NCBI GenBank assembly: GCA_017479885.1
Contig: JAFVBR010000030.1
Location: 1-64,000 of the forward strand
Direction of reading: 5' to 3'
Source of the DNA: Paludibacteraceae bacterium
GTDB taxonomy: Bacteria; Bacteroidota; Bacteroidia; Bacteroidales; Paludibacteraceae
DNA length: 64,000 bases
The notes below the pieces were generated by a model. The model saw only the letters and a list, made by a program, of their open reading frames with translations. It searched no databases and had not been told where the DNA came from. A program made the position numbers and the translations under genes. Below, in pieces: positions 27,898 to 38,300 of this stretch. Positions within the stretch are counted from its first letter, which is position 1. Each line of letters opens with the position of its first letter.

Positions 27898-27926
27898 AAG
27901 AGAAGCGGCTCACTGCCGCTTCTCTT
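27898..27926. terminator. bidirectional terminator
   Basis: Arms AAGAGAAGCGGC and GCCGCTTCTCTT form a perfect 12-bp stem with a 5-nt loop between convergent genes. The minus strand continues with TTTTTG, so it suits the sufS side best. Confidence 0.85.
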
Positions 27927-27970
27927 GTCATGTCCTTTCTGGCAAACACTATGACACCTTCAATCAGGCA

Positions 27971-29182
27971 CTATGCAGACTGAATAATCTGTACTGCTCT
28001 CTTCAGTGCCTCTATCAGTTTGTCTATATCCTCCTTGTTGTTATACAACGCCACACTGAGTCTCACTGTGCCCGGCACACCTAAATGCGTTATCAGAGGC
28101 TCCGCGCAATGGTGACCCGTTCTTACCGCCACGCCCTGTCTGTCAAGCAGCATACCTGTATCGTACGGGTGTATATCGCCTATGTTGAATGAAATCACTC
28201 CCGCCTTTCTCTGACCTTCGGCATATATCTTCATACCTGCTATCTCCCGCAGCCTCTCCTCTGCGTATGCCGTCAGCTCCTGCTCGTGTGCCTCTATCTC
28301 ATCTCTGCCTGCATTCTCTATATATTCCAATGCCTTTCCGAACACATAACTGCCGATGAAATCAGGTGTACCCGCTTCAAACTTGTATGGCAGTGTGTTG
28401 TATGTCGTCTTCTCGAAACTAACGTGCTCTATCATCTCGCCTCCGCCCTCTGCTGGCGGCAGCTTCTCAAGCCATTCCCTCTTGCCGTACAGCACGCCCA
28501 AACCCGTCGGACCATACATCTTGTGAGCGGAGAATGCCATGAAGTCGCAGTCTGTCTCCTGCACATCTATTCGTATGTGAGCTGCCGACTGGGCTGCATC
28601 TATCGCTACAAGCGCACCTCTTTCATGTGCTGCTCTCACTATCTCCTCCACCGGATTCACTATTCCCAACACGTTGCTCACTTGCGCCACACTCACCAAA
28701 CGCGTCTTCTCGTTAAGCATCTCTTTGTATGCCGCCATGTCAAGCGTCAGGTCCTCTCTGAGTGGTATTACACGCAACTTTGCCCCTTTTCTCTCGCACA
28801 TCATCTGCCATGGCACTATGTTCGAGTGGTGCTCCATCGCTGAAACCACTATCTCGTCACCTTCTTTCACCAGCAACTCGCCTGCACTGAACGCAAGCAT
28901 GTTCAGCGAGTCGGTCGTACCTTTCGTAAACACTATCTCGTCCTTACTCCTGGCATTGATAAAGTCGGCTACACGCTGGCGTGCCTCTTCGTGCTTCATC
29001 GTTGCCACCTGCGACAGATGATGCACTCCTCTGTGTATGTTCGAGTTGAAATGGGTGTAAGCATACACCATCGCATCAATCACCTGACGCGGCTTTTGCG
29101 TGGTTGCGGCGTTGTCCAAATAAACCAACTCCCTGCCGTAAACCTTCTCCTTCAATATATCGAAATCATCCCTTTTCATCAT
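27971..29182 (-). CDS. sufS: cysteine desulfurase SufS
   Basis: A 403-residue group II cysteine desulfurase. YLDNAATTQKP is at the N-terminus, PLP-contacting AMEHHSNIVPWQ follows, the Schiff-base Lys is in FSAHKMYGPTG, and the active-site Cys is in the short loop RTGHHCAEPL, as expected for SufS rather than NifS/IscS. It supplies sulfane sulfur to Fe-S cluster assembly. Other suf genes are not in this window; it is followed by a terminator. The gap to the MFS gene upstream is filled with TTTCAAC-type repeats and lacks a clear promoter, so it may be co-transcribed with that gene. Confidence 0.92.
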   Translation of the reverse strand: MMKRDDFDILKEKVYGRELVYLDNAATTQKPRQVIDAMVYAYTHFNSNIHRGVHHLSQVATMKHEEARQRVADFINARSKDEIVFTKGTTDSLNMLAFSAGELLVKEGDEIVVSAMEHHSNIVPWQMMCERKGAKLRVIPLREDLTLDMAAYKEMLNEKTRLVSVAQVSNVLGIVNPVEEIVRAAHERGALVAIDAAQSAAHIRIDVQETDCDFMAFSAHKMYGPTGLGVLYGKREWLEKLPPAEGGGEMIEHVSFEKTTYNTLPYKFEAGTPDFIGSYVFGKALEYIENAGRDEIEAHEQELTAYAEERLREIAGMKIYAEGQRKAGVISFNIGDIHPYDTGMLLDRQGVAVRTGHHCAEPLITHLGVPGTVRLSVALYNNKEDIDKLIEALKRAVQIIQSA

Positions 29183-29294
29183 CTTTCAACTAAAAAAACT
29201 TCTTTCCACGGCTCTGCCGATCGTTCCGAGCAAAGCGAGGATAAGAACTTTCAACTTTCAACTCTCAACTAAATAACTTCTCTCAACTCTCAAC
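29183..29294. repeat. TTTCAAC/TCTCAAC repeats with a mini-hairpin
   Basis: Heptamers TTTCAAC (29249, 29256) and TCTCAAC (29263, 29281, 29288) together with a perfect palindrome CGGC-tct-GCCG (29209-29219). The last copies encode the end of the MFS protein and its stop (29283-29285). It is built like the mosaics at 14732-21778 but with a different linker word. Confidence 0.65.
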
Positions 29295-30524
29295 TTTCTC
29301 GTTCACTCTCCACAGCCACACGCTTGCACCTGCCATCACCACTGCCAGCATCATGAACACATATCGCTGAGGCAACAGAAGTGTCACACCGTAATAAGTA
29401 AACGAAGCAAGAAGCATAAACAGAAAACTTATCTGGTTGAAATATGCCAGCACTGTGTTCAGTTCGTCTTGTCTCACTGCTCTCTGTATTGCCGCATCCA
29501 ACGGCACTTTGAACATTCCTCCGCATACTCCTACTATAAACAGCAGCACCGTAAACACTATGTAATGACCTGCATTCAGCAGGAATATTCCTGTCAAACC
29601 TGCCACAAGCAACATTCCGTATATAGGTGCACGCTTGATTTCATCGGGGAATTTGTTACCTATCTTGCCGCTTATCACGCAACCTAAACTTATACCTATT
29701 GCCGCTATGCACATTATTATTCCCGGCTCGCCTTTCTCAAGTCCCATCGCATCCTGACAATACACTATAGTGCAAAGCTGTATCGTCGTTGCAAACCACC
29801 AGAATATGCTCAGTATGTATATCACGCTGTTCAGTCCTTTGTACTTTGCTGCCATCCTATGCGTGCCCTTCATATAGGCAAACGGATTCAGGCTCTCCCT
29901 GCTGTCGGTCTTCACCTCATCAGCTCTTATTATCAGTGACGCTACATAACCCGCTATTGCCAATATCACCAACAGACTGCTGTAAACTATAGGCTTGTCC
30001 GAGAATTTGTCCACCATGAATGCTGCCAACGCTGTTGCAAGCAGCATGCCCAGAAAACTCAGACTCTCCATGCCGCCCATGCCGCGGCTCACGTTCTCTA
30101 TTCCTCCTATGTCTCTTATCAGACCGTATTTGGCGGGAGAATACATACTGCTCTGTATGCCTATCAGGAATATCGCAAACACTACCAGGGCTGTAGCCAC
30201 CATTGTTGACCACGAGTGCTGCTCGAACATATTCGGGTCCTTCAGCAAGAAACCAAGTACTGCCAACAATACTATCGGTATCTCAAGCAGTTTGCACACT
30301 CTCACCACTTTCTGCTTGCCATACACCTGCGCGGCTCTGTTGGCAAGAGGTGAGCAGAATATATATGGTAACACCAGCGCGGCACCGGTTATGCTTATCA
30401 CCATCGGTTTCCACTCCGACGACACCCACCCTGTCACCACCAGCATGCCGAGCATCTTCTGGTAGTTGTCATTCAGCGTTGAGAGAAAGTTTGTAGTATA
30501 AAGTGCGTTATACATGGCATACAT
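29283..30524 (-). CDS. MFS transporter, LplT-like
   Basis: A roughly 413-residue major facilitator with about 12 hydrophobic segments. The motif SSMYSPAKYGLIRDI resembles the signature of LplT lysophospholipid flippases, and the early segment NFLSTLNDNYQK fits the same group. The start needs correction. The first in-frame ATG (30539) overlaps the -7 element of its own promoter (30537-30544), so translation must begin at 30524 or 30515, leaving a very short leader. It stops inside a repeat shared with the sufS gap. Confidence 0.75.
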   Translation of the reverse strand: MYAMYNALYTTNFLSTLNDNYQKMLGMLVVTGWVSSEWKPMVISITGAALVLPYIFCSPLANRAAQVYGKQKVVRVCKLLEIPIVLLAVLGFLLKDPNMFEQHSWSTMVATALVVFAIFLIGIQSSMYSPAKYGLIRDIGGIENVSRGMGGMESLSFLGMLLATALAAFMVDKFSDKPIVYSSLLVILAIAGYVASLIIRADEVKTDSRESLNPFAYMKGTHRMAAKYKGLNSVIYILSIFWWFATTIQLCTIVYCQDAMGLEKGEPGIIMCIAAIGISLGCVISGKIGNKFPDEIKRAPIYGMLLVAGLTGIFLLNAGHYIVFTVLLFIVGVCGGMFKVPLDAAIQRAVRQDELNTVLAYFNQISFLFMLLASFTYYGVTLLLPQRYVFMMLAVVMAGASVWLWRVNEKVES

Positions 30525-30536
30525 AAAATTTGCCTG

Positions 30537-30568
30537 CAAAATTACGTAAACTTTCCCGAATAGCCAAA
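30537..30568 (-). promoter_or_regulatory. promoter of the MFS gene
   Basis: Minus strand: TTTG (30565-30568), a 20-bp spacer and TAATTTTG (30537-30544). It stands back to back with the plus-strand promoter at 30573-30604, only 4 bp apart. Confidence 0.75.
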
Positions 30569-30572
30569 TCTT

Positions 30573-30604
30573 CTTGCAACAAACAAATCTTTGTATTACC
30601 TTTG
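30573..30604 (+). promoter_or_regulatory. promoter of the CWC-protein gene
   Basis: CTTG (30573-30576), a 20-bp spacer and TACCTTTG (30597-30604). The ATG follows at 30628, giving a leader of about 18 nt. Confidence 0.75.
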
Positions 30605-30627
30605 CGGCATAAAATCAAAACTCTATT

Positions 30628-30816
30628 ATGGAAATTAAAACCTGTCCGCGATGCTCCGCACGCTTCTCTTGTTATCACGACGATGACATCAGTCGGTGCC
30701 AATGTGCTTCTGTTCGTCTCTCCAAAGGTGCACGCCTGCACATTGCCCTCCATTTCCCCAATCAATGCCTCTGCATCGACTGTTTGCGCACTATAAACGC
30801 CTCATTCCCTGAATGA
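30628..30816 (+). CDS. cysteine-rich CWC-type small protein
   Basis: A 62-residue protein with eight Cys/His-rich positions: CPRCSARFSC at the N-terminus, CQC in the middle and CLCIDCL near the C-terminus. This spacing matches the cysteine-rich CWC family, small proteins presumed to bind zinc. Function unknown. It has its own promoter, divergent from the MFS gene, and probably leads into the membrane protein gene at 30862, 45 bp downstream. Confidence 0.75.
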   Translation: MEIKTCPRCSARFSCYHDDDISRCQCASVRLSKGARLHIALHFPNQCLCIDCLRTINASFPE

Positions 30817-30861
30817 CACTGTAAATGAATAACCGCTTCACTTGATAACCGTATCACTCTC

Positions 30862-31275
30862 ATGAAAGCCCTTCTCACGCACTGGTACATCTGGGTACTG
30901 ACATACATTCTCGGTATTATAAGTTTGCTTGCAGCTGTCATCAACGATATCGAACTGCTGCTTTTCTTCTCCTTGTTGCTTATGTTTGTAGGCATACTCA
31001 TGCTTGTCATTCTGCTGATTGCCGCTATCATAATGCCAAAAGCAAAACTCATACGTAAAACCGAAACCATACTCAGTATAACCGCCGGAATCGTATTCTT
31101 CTTTGTGGCTGCTTTCTTTGCCGCCGTCGTAATTGGAGTCGGACAGCATCATCCTCCACGCCGCTCGGAAGCAGAAGAACCCGTGTCCGATACCGTAAGT
31201 CTTCAAGTTGAAGAACTGCATGATTACCCCGAATTATTGCAATACCCTGACTCTGCCACTACCGGCATGCCATAA
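30862..31275 (+). CDS. small inner membrane protein
   Basis: A 137-residue protein with three predicted membrane helices (about 8-30, 32-56, 70-92) and a polar C-terminal tail containing a His/Pro/Arg patch (GQHHPPRRSE). No family recognised. It lies 45 bp after the CWC gene on the same strand and is probably co-transcribed with it. Confidence 0.55.
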   Translation: MKALLTHWYIWVLTYILGIISLLAAVINDIELLLFFSLLLMFVGILMLVILLIAAIIMPKAKLIRKTETILSITAGIVFFFVAAFFAAVVIGVGQHHPPRRSEAEEPVSDTVSLQVEELHDYPELLQYPDSATTGMP

Positions 31276-31578
31276 TTTTTTCAATCCCCAAAAAACATAG
31301 CCGACACTGCACACCGGCGTTCCGCACGCAGGTATCAGACATTTTTTATTCCAAATAGTATGGAATTGTTGTCTATTGTCATAAACATGGACAATGCAAA
31401 TCCCCGGCATCGTATCTTTGCATCATTTCACTGCACATGCATTTTGTGCGCATACAGCGCTGATTTTGTAATTTGTATTACGATACTCGCTTAAAACTTG
31501 CATTTTTGAAATAAATGTTGTACTTTTGCAGATTGGAAAATAAGCACAAACAAGAATCATAAACAATATAATTATACA
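31276..31578 (+). other. intergenic region upstream of ileS
   Basis: Contains an isolated -7 match TATCTTTG (31413-31420) without a good -33 partner, and the ileS promoter further down. I see no T-box or riboswitch structure and no small gene. Confidence 0.5.
31497..31528 (+). promoter_or_regulatory. promoter of ileS
   Basis: CTTG (31497-31500), a 20-bp spacer and TACTTTTG (31521-31528). The leader to the ATG at 31579 would be about 45 nt. Confidence 0.75.
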
Positions 31579-34500
31579 ATGAAAAATTTTAATGAGTATA
31601 ACGGATTGGACCTCGCTGCTGTAGCACGCGAGATGCTTTCCGAGTGGGAGAAGAACAATCTGTTCGAACAGTCGGTAACCACCCGTGAGGGTCACAGAAA
31701 ATTCCTTTTCTTCGAGGGTCCTCCCTCTGCCAACGGCATGCCCGGCATACATCACGTGCTGGCACGTTCGATAAAGGACACGTTCTGCCGTTACAAGACG
31801 ATGCGTGGCTACCAGGTGCACAGAAAGGCCGGTTGGGACACTCACGGTCTGCCCGTAGAACTGGGCGTGGAAAAGATGCTGGGCATAACCAAAGAGGACA
31901 TAGGCAAGAAGATTTCGGTGGACGATTACAACAATGCCTGCCGCCACGAGGTGATGAAATATACGGCGGAGTGGACCAATCTGACCAAACAAATGGGTTA
32001 CTGGGTTGACCTTGACAACCCTTATATCACTTACGACAACAAGTACATAGAGACATTGTGGTATCTGCTGAAGCAATTGTACAACAAAGGTTATCTGTAC
32101 AAAGGTTACACCATACAGCCTTACTCGCCTGCAGCAGGAACGGGCTTGAGTACGCACGAGCTGAACCAGCCGGGTTGCTACCGCGACGTGAAAGACCTGA
32201 CTTGCACGGCAAAGTTCAGATTGCTTGATTCGCCTGTTCAGCATTTGACCGATACTCCTGTTTTCGCCATTGCATGGACCACCACTCCATGGACACTGCC
32301 CAGCAACACAGCATTGTGCGTAGGTCCAAAAATCGACTATGTGGCTGTACAGCGTGAAGAAGACGTACTGATTCTGGCTGAAGCACGAATGTCTGCATAT
32401 CAGAAGGAACTTGGAGAAAATCCTGCTATTATCTGGCGCGGAAAGGGAACCGACCTGGAAGGCATAACATACAAACAGCTCTTCCCTTGGGTAAATCCGG
32501 GCGAAGGTGCTTTCAGAATCATCCTCGGCGACTATGTTACCACAGAAGACGGTACAGGTATTGTCCATATAGCACCTACTTTCGGCGCTGACGACAAGAA
32601 GGTGGGCGATGCAGCCGGAGTTCCCGGAATGTATCTGCTGACCAATAATTACGGGCTTCGTCCTATGGTTGATTTCACCGGCAAATTCTGGAAAAAGGAA
32701 GACTTGGACCCGACCTGGTATGAACAGAATGTAAACGATGAGTTATACAGCAGGTTTGCAGGAAGGTTTGTAAAAAATGCTTATGATCCTACTCTGACCG
32801 ACAAAGACGAGACTCTTGACTTGCACCTGTGCTTGGACCTGAAGTCTGACGGTCGTCTGTTGAAGACAGAGAAGCATGTTCACACTTATCCTCATTGCTG
32901 GCGTACCGACAAACCTGTCATCTACTATCCGCTTGACTCATGGTTCATCCGCAGCACTGCCGCTCGCGACCGCATGATTGCCCTCAACAACACCATCAAC
33001 TGGCAACCCGAATCCACAGGTACGGGCCGCTTCGGCAAATGGCTTGAGAACCTCAACGACTGGAACCTCAGCCGCAGCCGCTATTGGGGTACTCCTCTGC
33101 CTATCTGGCGCACAGAAGACGGCACGGAGGAGATATGCATAGGGTCGATAGCCGAACTAATGGAAGAAATCAACAAATCCGTTGCTGCTGGATTTATGAA
33201 AGAGAATCCATGGAAGAAATTCCGTGTAGGTGACTACTCGAAAGAGAACTATGCGCCAGAGGTGATAGACCTTCACCGCCCGTATGTGGACAATATCATT
33301 CTTGTCTCCCCCTCGGGCAAACCCATGAAGAGAGAGCTTGACCTGATAGATGTATGGTTCGACTCGGGTGCGATGCCATACGCCCAGATACATTACCCGT
33401 TCGAGAACCAGGATGCTCCGCGCACTGCCGACTTCATATCGGAAGGTGTGGACCAGACGCGCGGATGGTTCTTCACCCTGCATGCCATACACACCATGAT
33501 TGACGATTCTGTTGCCTACCGCAACGTTATCTCCAACGGTCTTGTACTTGACAAGAACGGCAACAAGATGTCGAAACGTCTCGGCAATGCTGTTGACCCG
33601 TTCTCGATGCTTGACAAGTATGGCGCCGACGCAGTGCGCTGGTACATGCTCACCAACTCCTCGCCTTGGGAGAACCTGCGCTTCGACCCTGAAGGAGTGG
33701 AAGAAGTGCGCCGCAAGTTCTTCGGCACATTGTACAACACATATTCGTTCTTTGCGCTCTACGCCAATGTGGACGGCTGGAACAAAGAGCAGTATGCGGA
33801 GAGCAACGACCTGCAGGAGATAGACCGCTGGATACTCTCGAAACTGAACACTTTGGTGAAGGAAGTGACAGAGTACTACGAAACGTACGAGCCAACCCGT
33901 GCGGGTCGTGCAATAGAAGATTTTGTAGGTAACAACCTGAGCAACTGGTATGTCCGCCTTAACAGAAAGCGCTTCTGGGGAGGCAGCATGACAGCCGACA
34001 AGCGTGCAGCCTACAGCACTCTCTACACCTGCCTGAGTACAGTAGCACAACTGGCGGCTCCTATTGCACCCTTCTATGCCGACCGTTTGTACCGAGACCT
34101 GACCGAGGGCGAGACAGTGCACCTGAGCACATGGCCCGAGGCAGACGAGAGCCGGATAGATGCAACGCTGGAGACACAGATGCAGCTGGCACAGCAGGCA
34201 ACAAGCATGATACTGGCATTGCGCAAGCGTGCCAACAAGAAAGTGCGCCAGCCGTTGCAGAAAGCAGTGATACCCGTAACTGACGAGGCTACGAAGCAGA
34301 ACCTGCTGCACATGGCGGACTTGGTGAAGACAGAGGTAAACGTGAAAGAACTGCAGATTGTGACCGATGACAAGGCGGTTCAGTTGGTGAAGAAGATACG
34401 TCCGAACTTCAAAGTTCTCGGCAAGAAAGTTGGATCACAGATGAAAGCGGTAGCAGCCGAGATAGGCGCTATGACCCAAGAGCAGATAAGGCAGATGGAG

Positions 34501-34902
34501 AAAGAGTACAAATATCAGCTCTCCACAGTCAACTATGAGCTTATAGCAGAGGATGTGGAGATACTGACGGAGGATATGCCGGGCTGGCTTGTGGCGAACG
34601 AAGGACTGCTGACGATTGCTCTTGACATAGAGGTGTCGGACGAACTGATGCAGGAAGGTCTGGCCCGCGAACTGGTCAACCGCATTCAGAACCTGAGAAA
34701 GTCGTCGGGTCTGGAGATAACCGACCGCATAGTGGTAGAGATAGAGAAGAACGCCAACATAGATGATGCCGTGCGTAACTTCTCGGACTATATTGCTTCG
34801 CAGGTTTTGGCACAGGAATTGAAATCTGTGGACAAAGCGGAGTCGGCTACCGAACTGGACTTCGAAGACTTCAAAGTAAACATCAACATCAAAAAAGCAT
34901 AA
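31579..34902 (+). CDS. ileS: isoleucyl-tRNA synthetase
   Basis: A 1107-residue class I synthetase. The HIGH-type motif is GIHH (56-59, in PSANGMPGIHHV), the KMSKS-type motif is KMSKR (663-667), and the CP1 editing domain includes TTPWTLPSNTALCV. The C-terminus lacks the CxxC zinc site of the E. coli type and instead ends in the longer helical anticodon-binding extension. Length and C-terminus suit the eukaryote-like (type 2) form, which in other bacteria is associated with lower mupirocin sensitivity; that phenotype is not shown here. It is the first gene of a plus-strand run with the 139-residue lipoprotein 4 bp behind. Confidence 0.95.
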   Translation: MKNFNEYNGLDLAAVAREMLSEWEKNNLFEQSVTTREGHRKFLFFEGPPSANGMPGIHHVLARSIKDTFCRYKTMRGYQVHRKAGWDTHGLPVELGVEKMLGITKEDIGKKISVDDYNNACRHEVMKYTAEWTNLTKQMGYWVDLDNPYITYDNKYIETLWYLLKQLYNKGYLYKGYTIQPYSPAAGTGLSTHELNQPGCYRDVKDLTCTAKFRLLDSPVQHLTDTPVFAIAWTTTPWTLPSNTALCVGPKIDYVAVQREEDVLILAEARMSAYQKELGENPAIIWRGKGTDLEGITYKQLFPWVNPGEGAFRIILGDYVTTEDGTGIVHIAPTFGADDKKVGDAAGVPGMYLLTNNYGLRPMVDFTGKFWKKEDLDPTWYEQNVNDELYSRFAGRFVKNAYDPTLTDKDETLDLHLCLDLKSDGRLLKTEKHVHTYPHCWRTDKPVIYYPLDSWFIRSTAARDRMIALNNTINWQPESTGTGRFGKWLENLNDWNLSRSRYWGTPLPIWRTEDGTEEICIGSIAELMEEINKSVAAGFMKENPWKKFRVGDYSKENYAPEVIDLHRPYVDNIILVSPSGKPMKRELDLIDVWFDSGAMPYAQIHYPFENQDAPRTADFISEGVDQTRGWFFTLHAIHTMIDDSVAYRNVISNGLVLDKNGNKMSKRLGNAVDPFSMLDKYGADAVRWYMLTNSSPWENLRFDPEGVEEVRRKFFGTLYNTYSFFALYANVDGWNKEQYAESNDLQEIDRWILSKLNTLVKEVTEYYETYEPTRAGRAIEDFVGNNLSNWYVRLNRKRFWGGSMTADKRAAYSTLYTCLSTVAQLAAPIAPFYADRLYRDLTEGETVHLSTWPEADESRIDATLETQMQLAQQATSMILALRKRANKKVRQPLQKAVIPVTDEATKQNLLHMADLVKTEVNVKELQIVTDDKAVQLVKKIRPNFKVLGKKVGSQMKAVAAEIGAMTQEQIRQMEKEYKYQLSTVNYELIAEDVEILTEDMPGWLVANEGLLTIALDIEVSDELMQEGLARELVNRIQNLRKSSGLEITDRIVVEIEKNANIDDAVRNFSDYIASQVLAQELKSVDKAESATELDFEDFKVNINIKKA

Positions 34903-34906
34903 CATT

Positions 34907-35326
34907 ATGAAACGCTTAATCTATGGTTTGGCAGCCTGCTGCCTGATTCTTGTGACCTTCAGTTCCTGCAACGGATTCTTCGGTTCGAAGGAGTTTGAAG
35001 AAGACCTGCTTATAGGCAAGTGGGAGAACGACAACAATCCGGGTGAGTACTGGGTGTACTCAACCGAGACTACAGCAGACGGCAACTACCAGTACGGTCA
35101 TACCTGGGATGAGAACGACGACGTACATGAGGAAGACCTGACGAAGTACGGCAACGGCTGGTTCAAGTGGCAACTGGTGAAAGCCGACCTGACACAGATT
35201 CACCTTATGGAAAACGGAGGTGCTGAAGTGCCTAAAGTATATACGGTGACGGTGCTTACCTCAAGCAAACTGACCTATAAGGAAGATTTGACAAAGAAAA
35301 CCATATCGTTTACTAAAGTAAAATGA
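34907..35326 (+). CDS. small lipocalin-like lipoprotein
   Basis: A 139-residue predicted lipoprotein (SSC, Cys21). The mature part starts after a short linker with LIGKWENDNNPGEYWVY, the G-x-W pattern that opens lipocalin-like beta-barrels common among Bacteroidales lipoproteins, and ends with strands YTVTVLTSSKLTYKED. The ligand is unknown. Its stop overlaps the AsmA start by 4 bp (ATGA), so expression is probably coupled. Confidence 0.7.
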   Translation: MKRLIYGLAACCLILVTFSSCNGFFGSKEFEEDLLIGKWENDNNPGEYWVYSTETTADGNYQYGHTWDENDDVHEEDLTKYGNGWFKWQLVKADLTQIHLMENGGAEVPKVYTVTVLTSSKLTYKEDLTKKTISFTKVK

Positions 35327-38300
35327 AACGCTTTTGGAAGATATTCGGTATCACACTGGGCAGTGTGGTAGGCGTGGCACTGGTGGCAGTGCTGGTGGTA
35401 ATATACATGGTGTTCACTCCGAAGCGGTTGACGCCGATAGTGCGCAGTGTGGTTGACGACTATGTGGCATGCGAGCACGAGGTGGGCGAAGTGGACCTAA
35501 CGTTCTTCTCCACCTTCCCTGAGTTCGGGCTGCGGATAGACGGTCTCTACCTTGTGAACCCGATGCCGGGTGCGCAGAGCGATACACTGCTTGCCGCGCC
35601 GGAGGTAGTGGCACGTGTGGACGTGAAGAAATTCCTGAAGGAGAAAGCACTGGATGTTCACGAGTTGTCGCTCAAGCAGGCAGAAGCCAACATCTTCATC
35701 AACGAGGCGGGCAAGAGCAATATCGATGTGTTTGTGCTGCCCGAGGACACAACGGAGGACGACACAACCGCCTTCTCTCTTCCTTTCGACAAACTGAATG
35801 TGGAGGCACTGACGCTGACAGCGCCGGTGATTACGTTTGTTGACAAGAAGGACAGCATAGAGGCATCGCTGAGGAACACCACACTGAGTGCAGATGCTGA
35901 CGGCTGGGAAGACATAGGTGTGCTGCTGAGTGCGGACTATGCGAGTGCCACAATAGGAGAGGAGCAGTATGCGGACAGCATAGCAGTGAGGATAGAAAGC
36001 CGTCACACAGGAGTGAATATTGACAGCCTGCGCTTCACGCTGCGTGACGCACGGTTGAGTCTGAACGAGTTCGACATAGCACTGCGGGGAGAGGTGGCCA
36101 TTCCTGATGATGATATCCGCATTGATGCAGATATACAAACAGGCGAATGGGATATACCGGCATTGCTGAACCTTTTGCCGGAGAGCATCACCAATCTGCT
36201 GCAGGGTATTGATATAGACGAGGCAAAGGCACGACTGCAGGCAACAGTTGCGGGTGTATATAATGACAGCACTATGCCGCTTATTGACGCCAGCCTCAGT
36301 CTGACAGAGGGCAAAGCAGCGTACATGAAGGTGTTCCCTTACCGAATATCTGACATAGGAGTAGAGGCGGATGCACATATCGACTTGAACAAAAAGCAGG
36401 AGTCTGCAGTGAAAATCAACCGCCTGCATGCTCGAACGGGGAAGACGACAATAGACGCCGAGGGCAACATCAGCGAACTGCTTGACGACATGTTGTGCGA
36501 TGTAAGTGCCAAGCTTGATGTCAACCTGCCTGAGTTCAAGCGCTATTTAGAGTCGGACGGCATAGAGACGGACCTTCAGGGGCGTGCCAAGGGCAGTGCA
36601 AAAGCCAAGATACGTATGTCGGACCTGAGCGACATGAAACTGGCGAAAGGCAGCATATCCGGCAATATAGACCTGACAGAATTGCATGTGACATACGACA
36701 GCATACTGCTTGATGTGCCGAAGACCAATCTGAGATTCAATATCCCCAACCGCCAGCCCTCTCGCAAGCAGGTAAGTTGGATAGACGCCACACTCAGTCC
36801 TGAGAGTGTGAAGGCAGAGATGACAGACCTTGTACGCGCCGACCTTGGTTCTTCAACCATACGTTTGCAGGCATCTGATGTGCTACAGAAGAGCAACATG
36901 CTGTATGCAGACCTCGGACTGCAGACAGAGCGGCTTGAGGCAGAGCTTGACAGCATGGGCGCAACGCTGCAGCAACCGGAACTGACAGCGGCTGTGGACT
37001 ACAACATGAAGGACACAAAACAGGTGCCGACCGTGGATGCAACACTCAAGCTGAATGACATAGCGGGATATTACGACAACATACAAGCTCACCTTGGCAA
37101 GTCAACGCTGAAAGCGGCACTTTCGCCAAGCAGCAACGACCGCACCCAGCCCAAGCTGCACGCATCGCTCAATACCGCTTCGCTGAAGGCAACCATGGGA
37201 GATGACGTAAAGGCACAGACCGGAGCATTGGCAGTGACAGCAGACGCAGTGCGCGACCCCAAGAAAGAGAACATGCTGCTGCAGTGGAACCCGAGACTGA
37301 AGGTTGACCTCAGTGACGGAGAGGCGGAACTGAAGTCGTTTGCAGAGGAGATAATCATTCCGCAAATAAGTTTCGACTACTCAAACAAAGTGTTCAATAT
37401 CAGCCGCAGCAACATCAACATAGGCAACAGCGACTTCTCGCTCAGGGGTGAGGTACGCAACATAGGCAAGTGGCTTGACAAGGAGGGAAATCTGGAAGGC
37501 GAACTGGCCTTCACTTCGCAGCATACCGACGTAAACGAACTGATGGCTCTGACTTCTGCCGACAGCGGCACCGAAGAGACCAAGGAAGAGGCAGAAGCAG
37601 CAATGACAGCCGAGGACAAGGAAGCCAATCCGTTTCTTGTGCCGAAAGATGTGGACCTGACGCTGACAACCGACATACGGGAGGCAGTAGTGTTCGACCA
37701 ATTGGCAAGAGAACTGGGAGGCAAACTGTACGTGAAAGACGGGGTGCTGGTGCTGGAAGAGATGGGCTTTATATGCAATGCCGCCAAACTGCAACTTACG
37801 GCAATATACAAGACTCCCCGCCGCAACCACCTGTATGCAGGACTTGACTATCACATGGTTGACATCAACATGCAGGAGTTGGTTAACATGATCCCGCAGA
37901 TTGACACAATGATGCCTATGCTCCGCAGTTTCCGCGGCAACGGCGAGTTCCACCTTGCGGCAGAAACATTCCTCACCGCGAACTACGACCCGAAATGGAG
38001 TACTGCACGCGGAGCGGTAAGCATCACGGGCAAAGACCTTGTTCTGCTTGATTCGGAGACCTTCGGCAAGATAGCGAAGATACTGATGTTCAACCGCAAG
38101 ACAGAGAACCTGGTGGATTCCATATCGGTACAGGCAACGCTGTTCAAGAAAGAGATAGACATCTATCCGTTCTGCATGTCAATAGATAAATATATGGCTG
38201 CAGCAGGCGGCAGACACAATCTGGATATGTCGTTCGACTACCACATATCGCTGCTGAAGCCGCTGTATATAGGTGTTGATGTGCAGGGTACGTTTGACGA

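Noticed and set aside
31276..31578. T-box or riboswitch before ileS
   Set aside because: No T-box sequence or stacked stem structure is visible, and T-boxes are not expected in this phylum.
31423..32568. Long open frame antisense to the start of ileS
   Set aside because: It is a shadow frame on the opposite strand of a certain gene, rich in Cys/His and without domain features.
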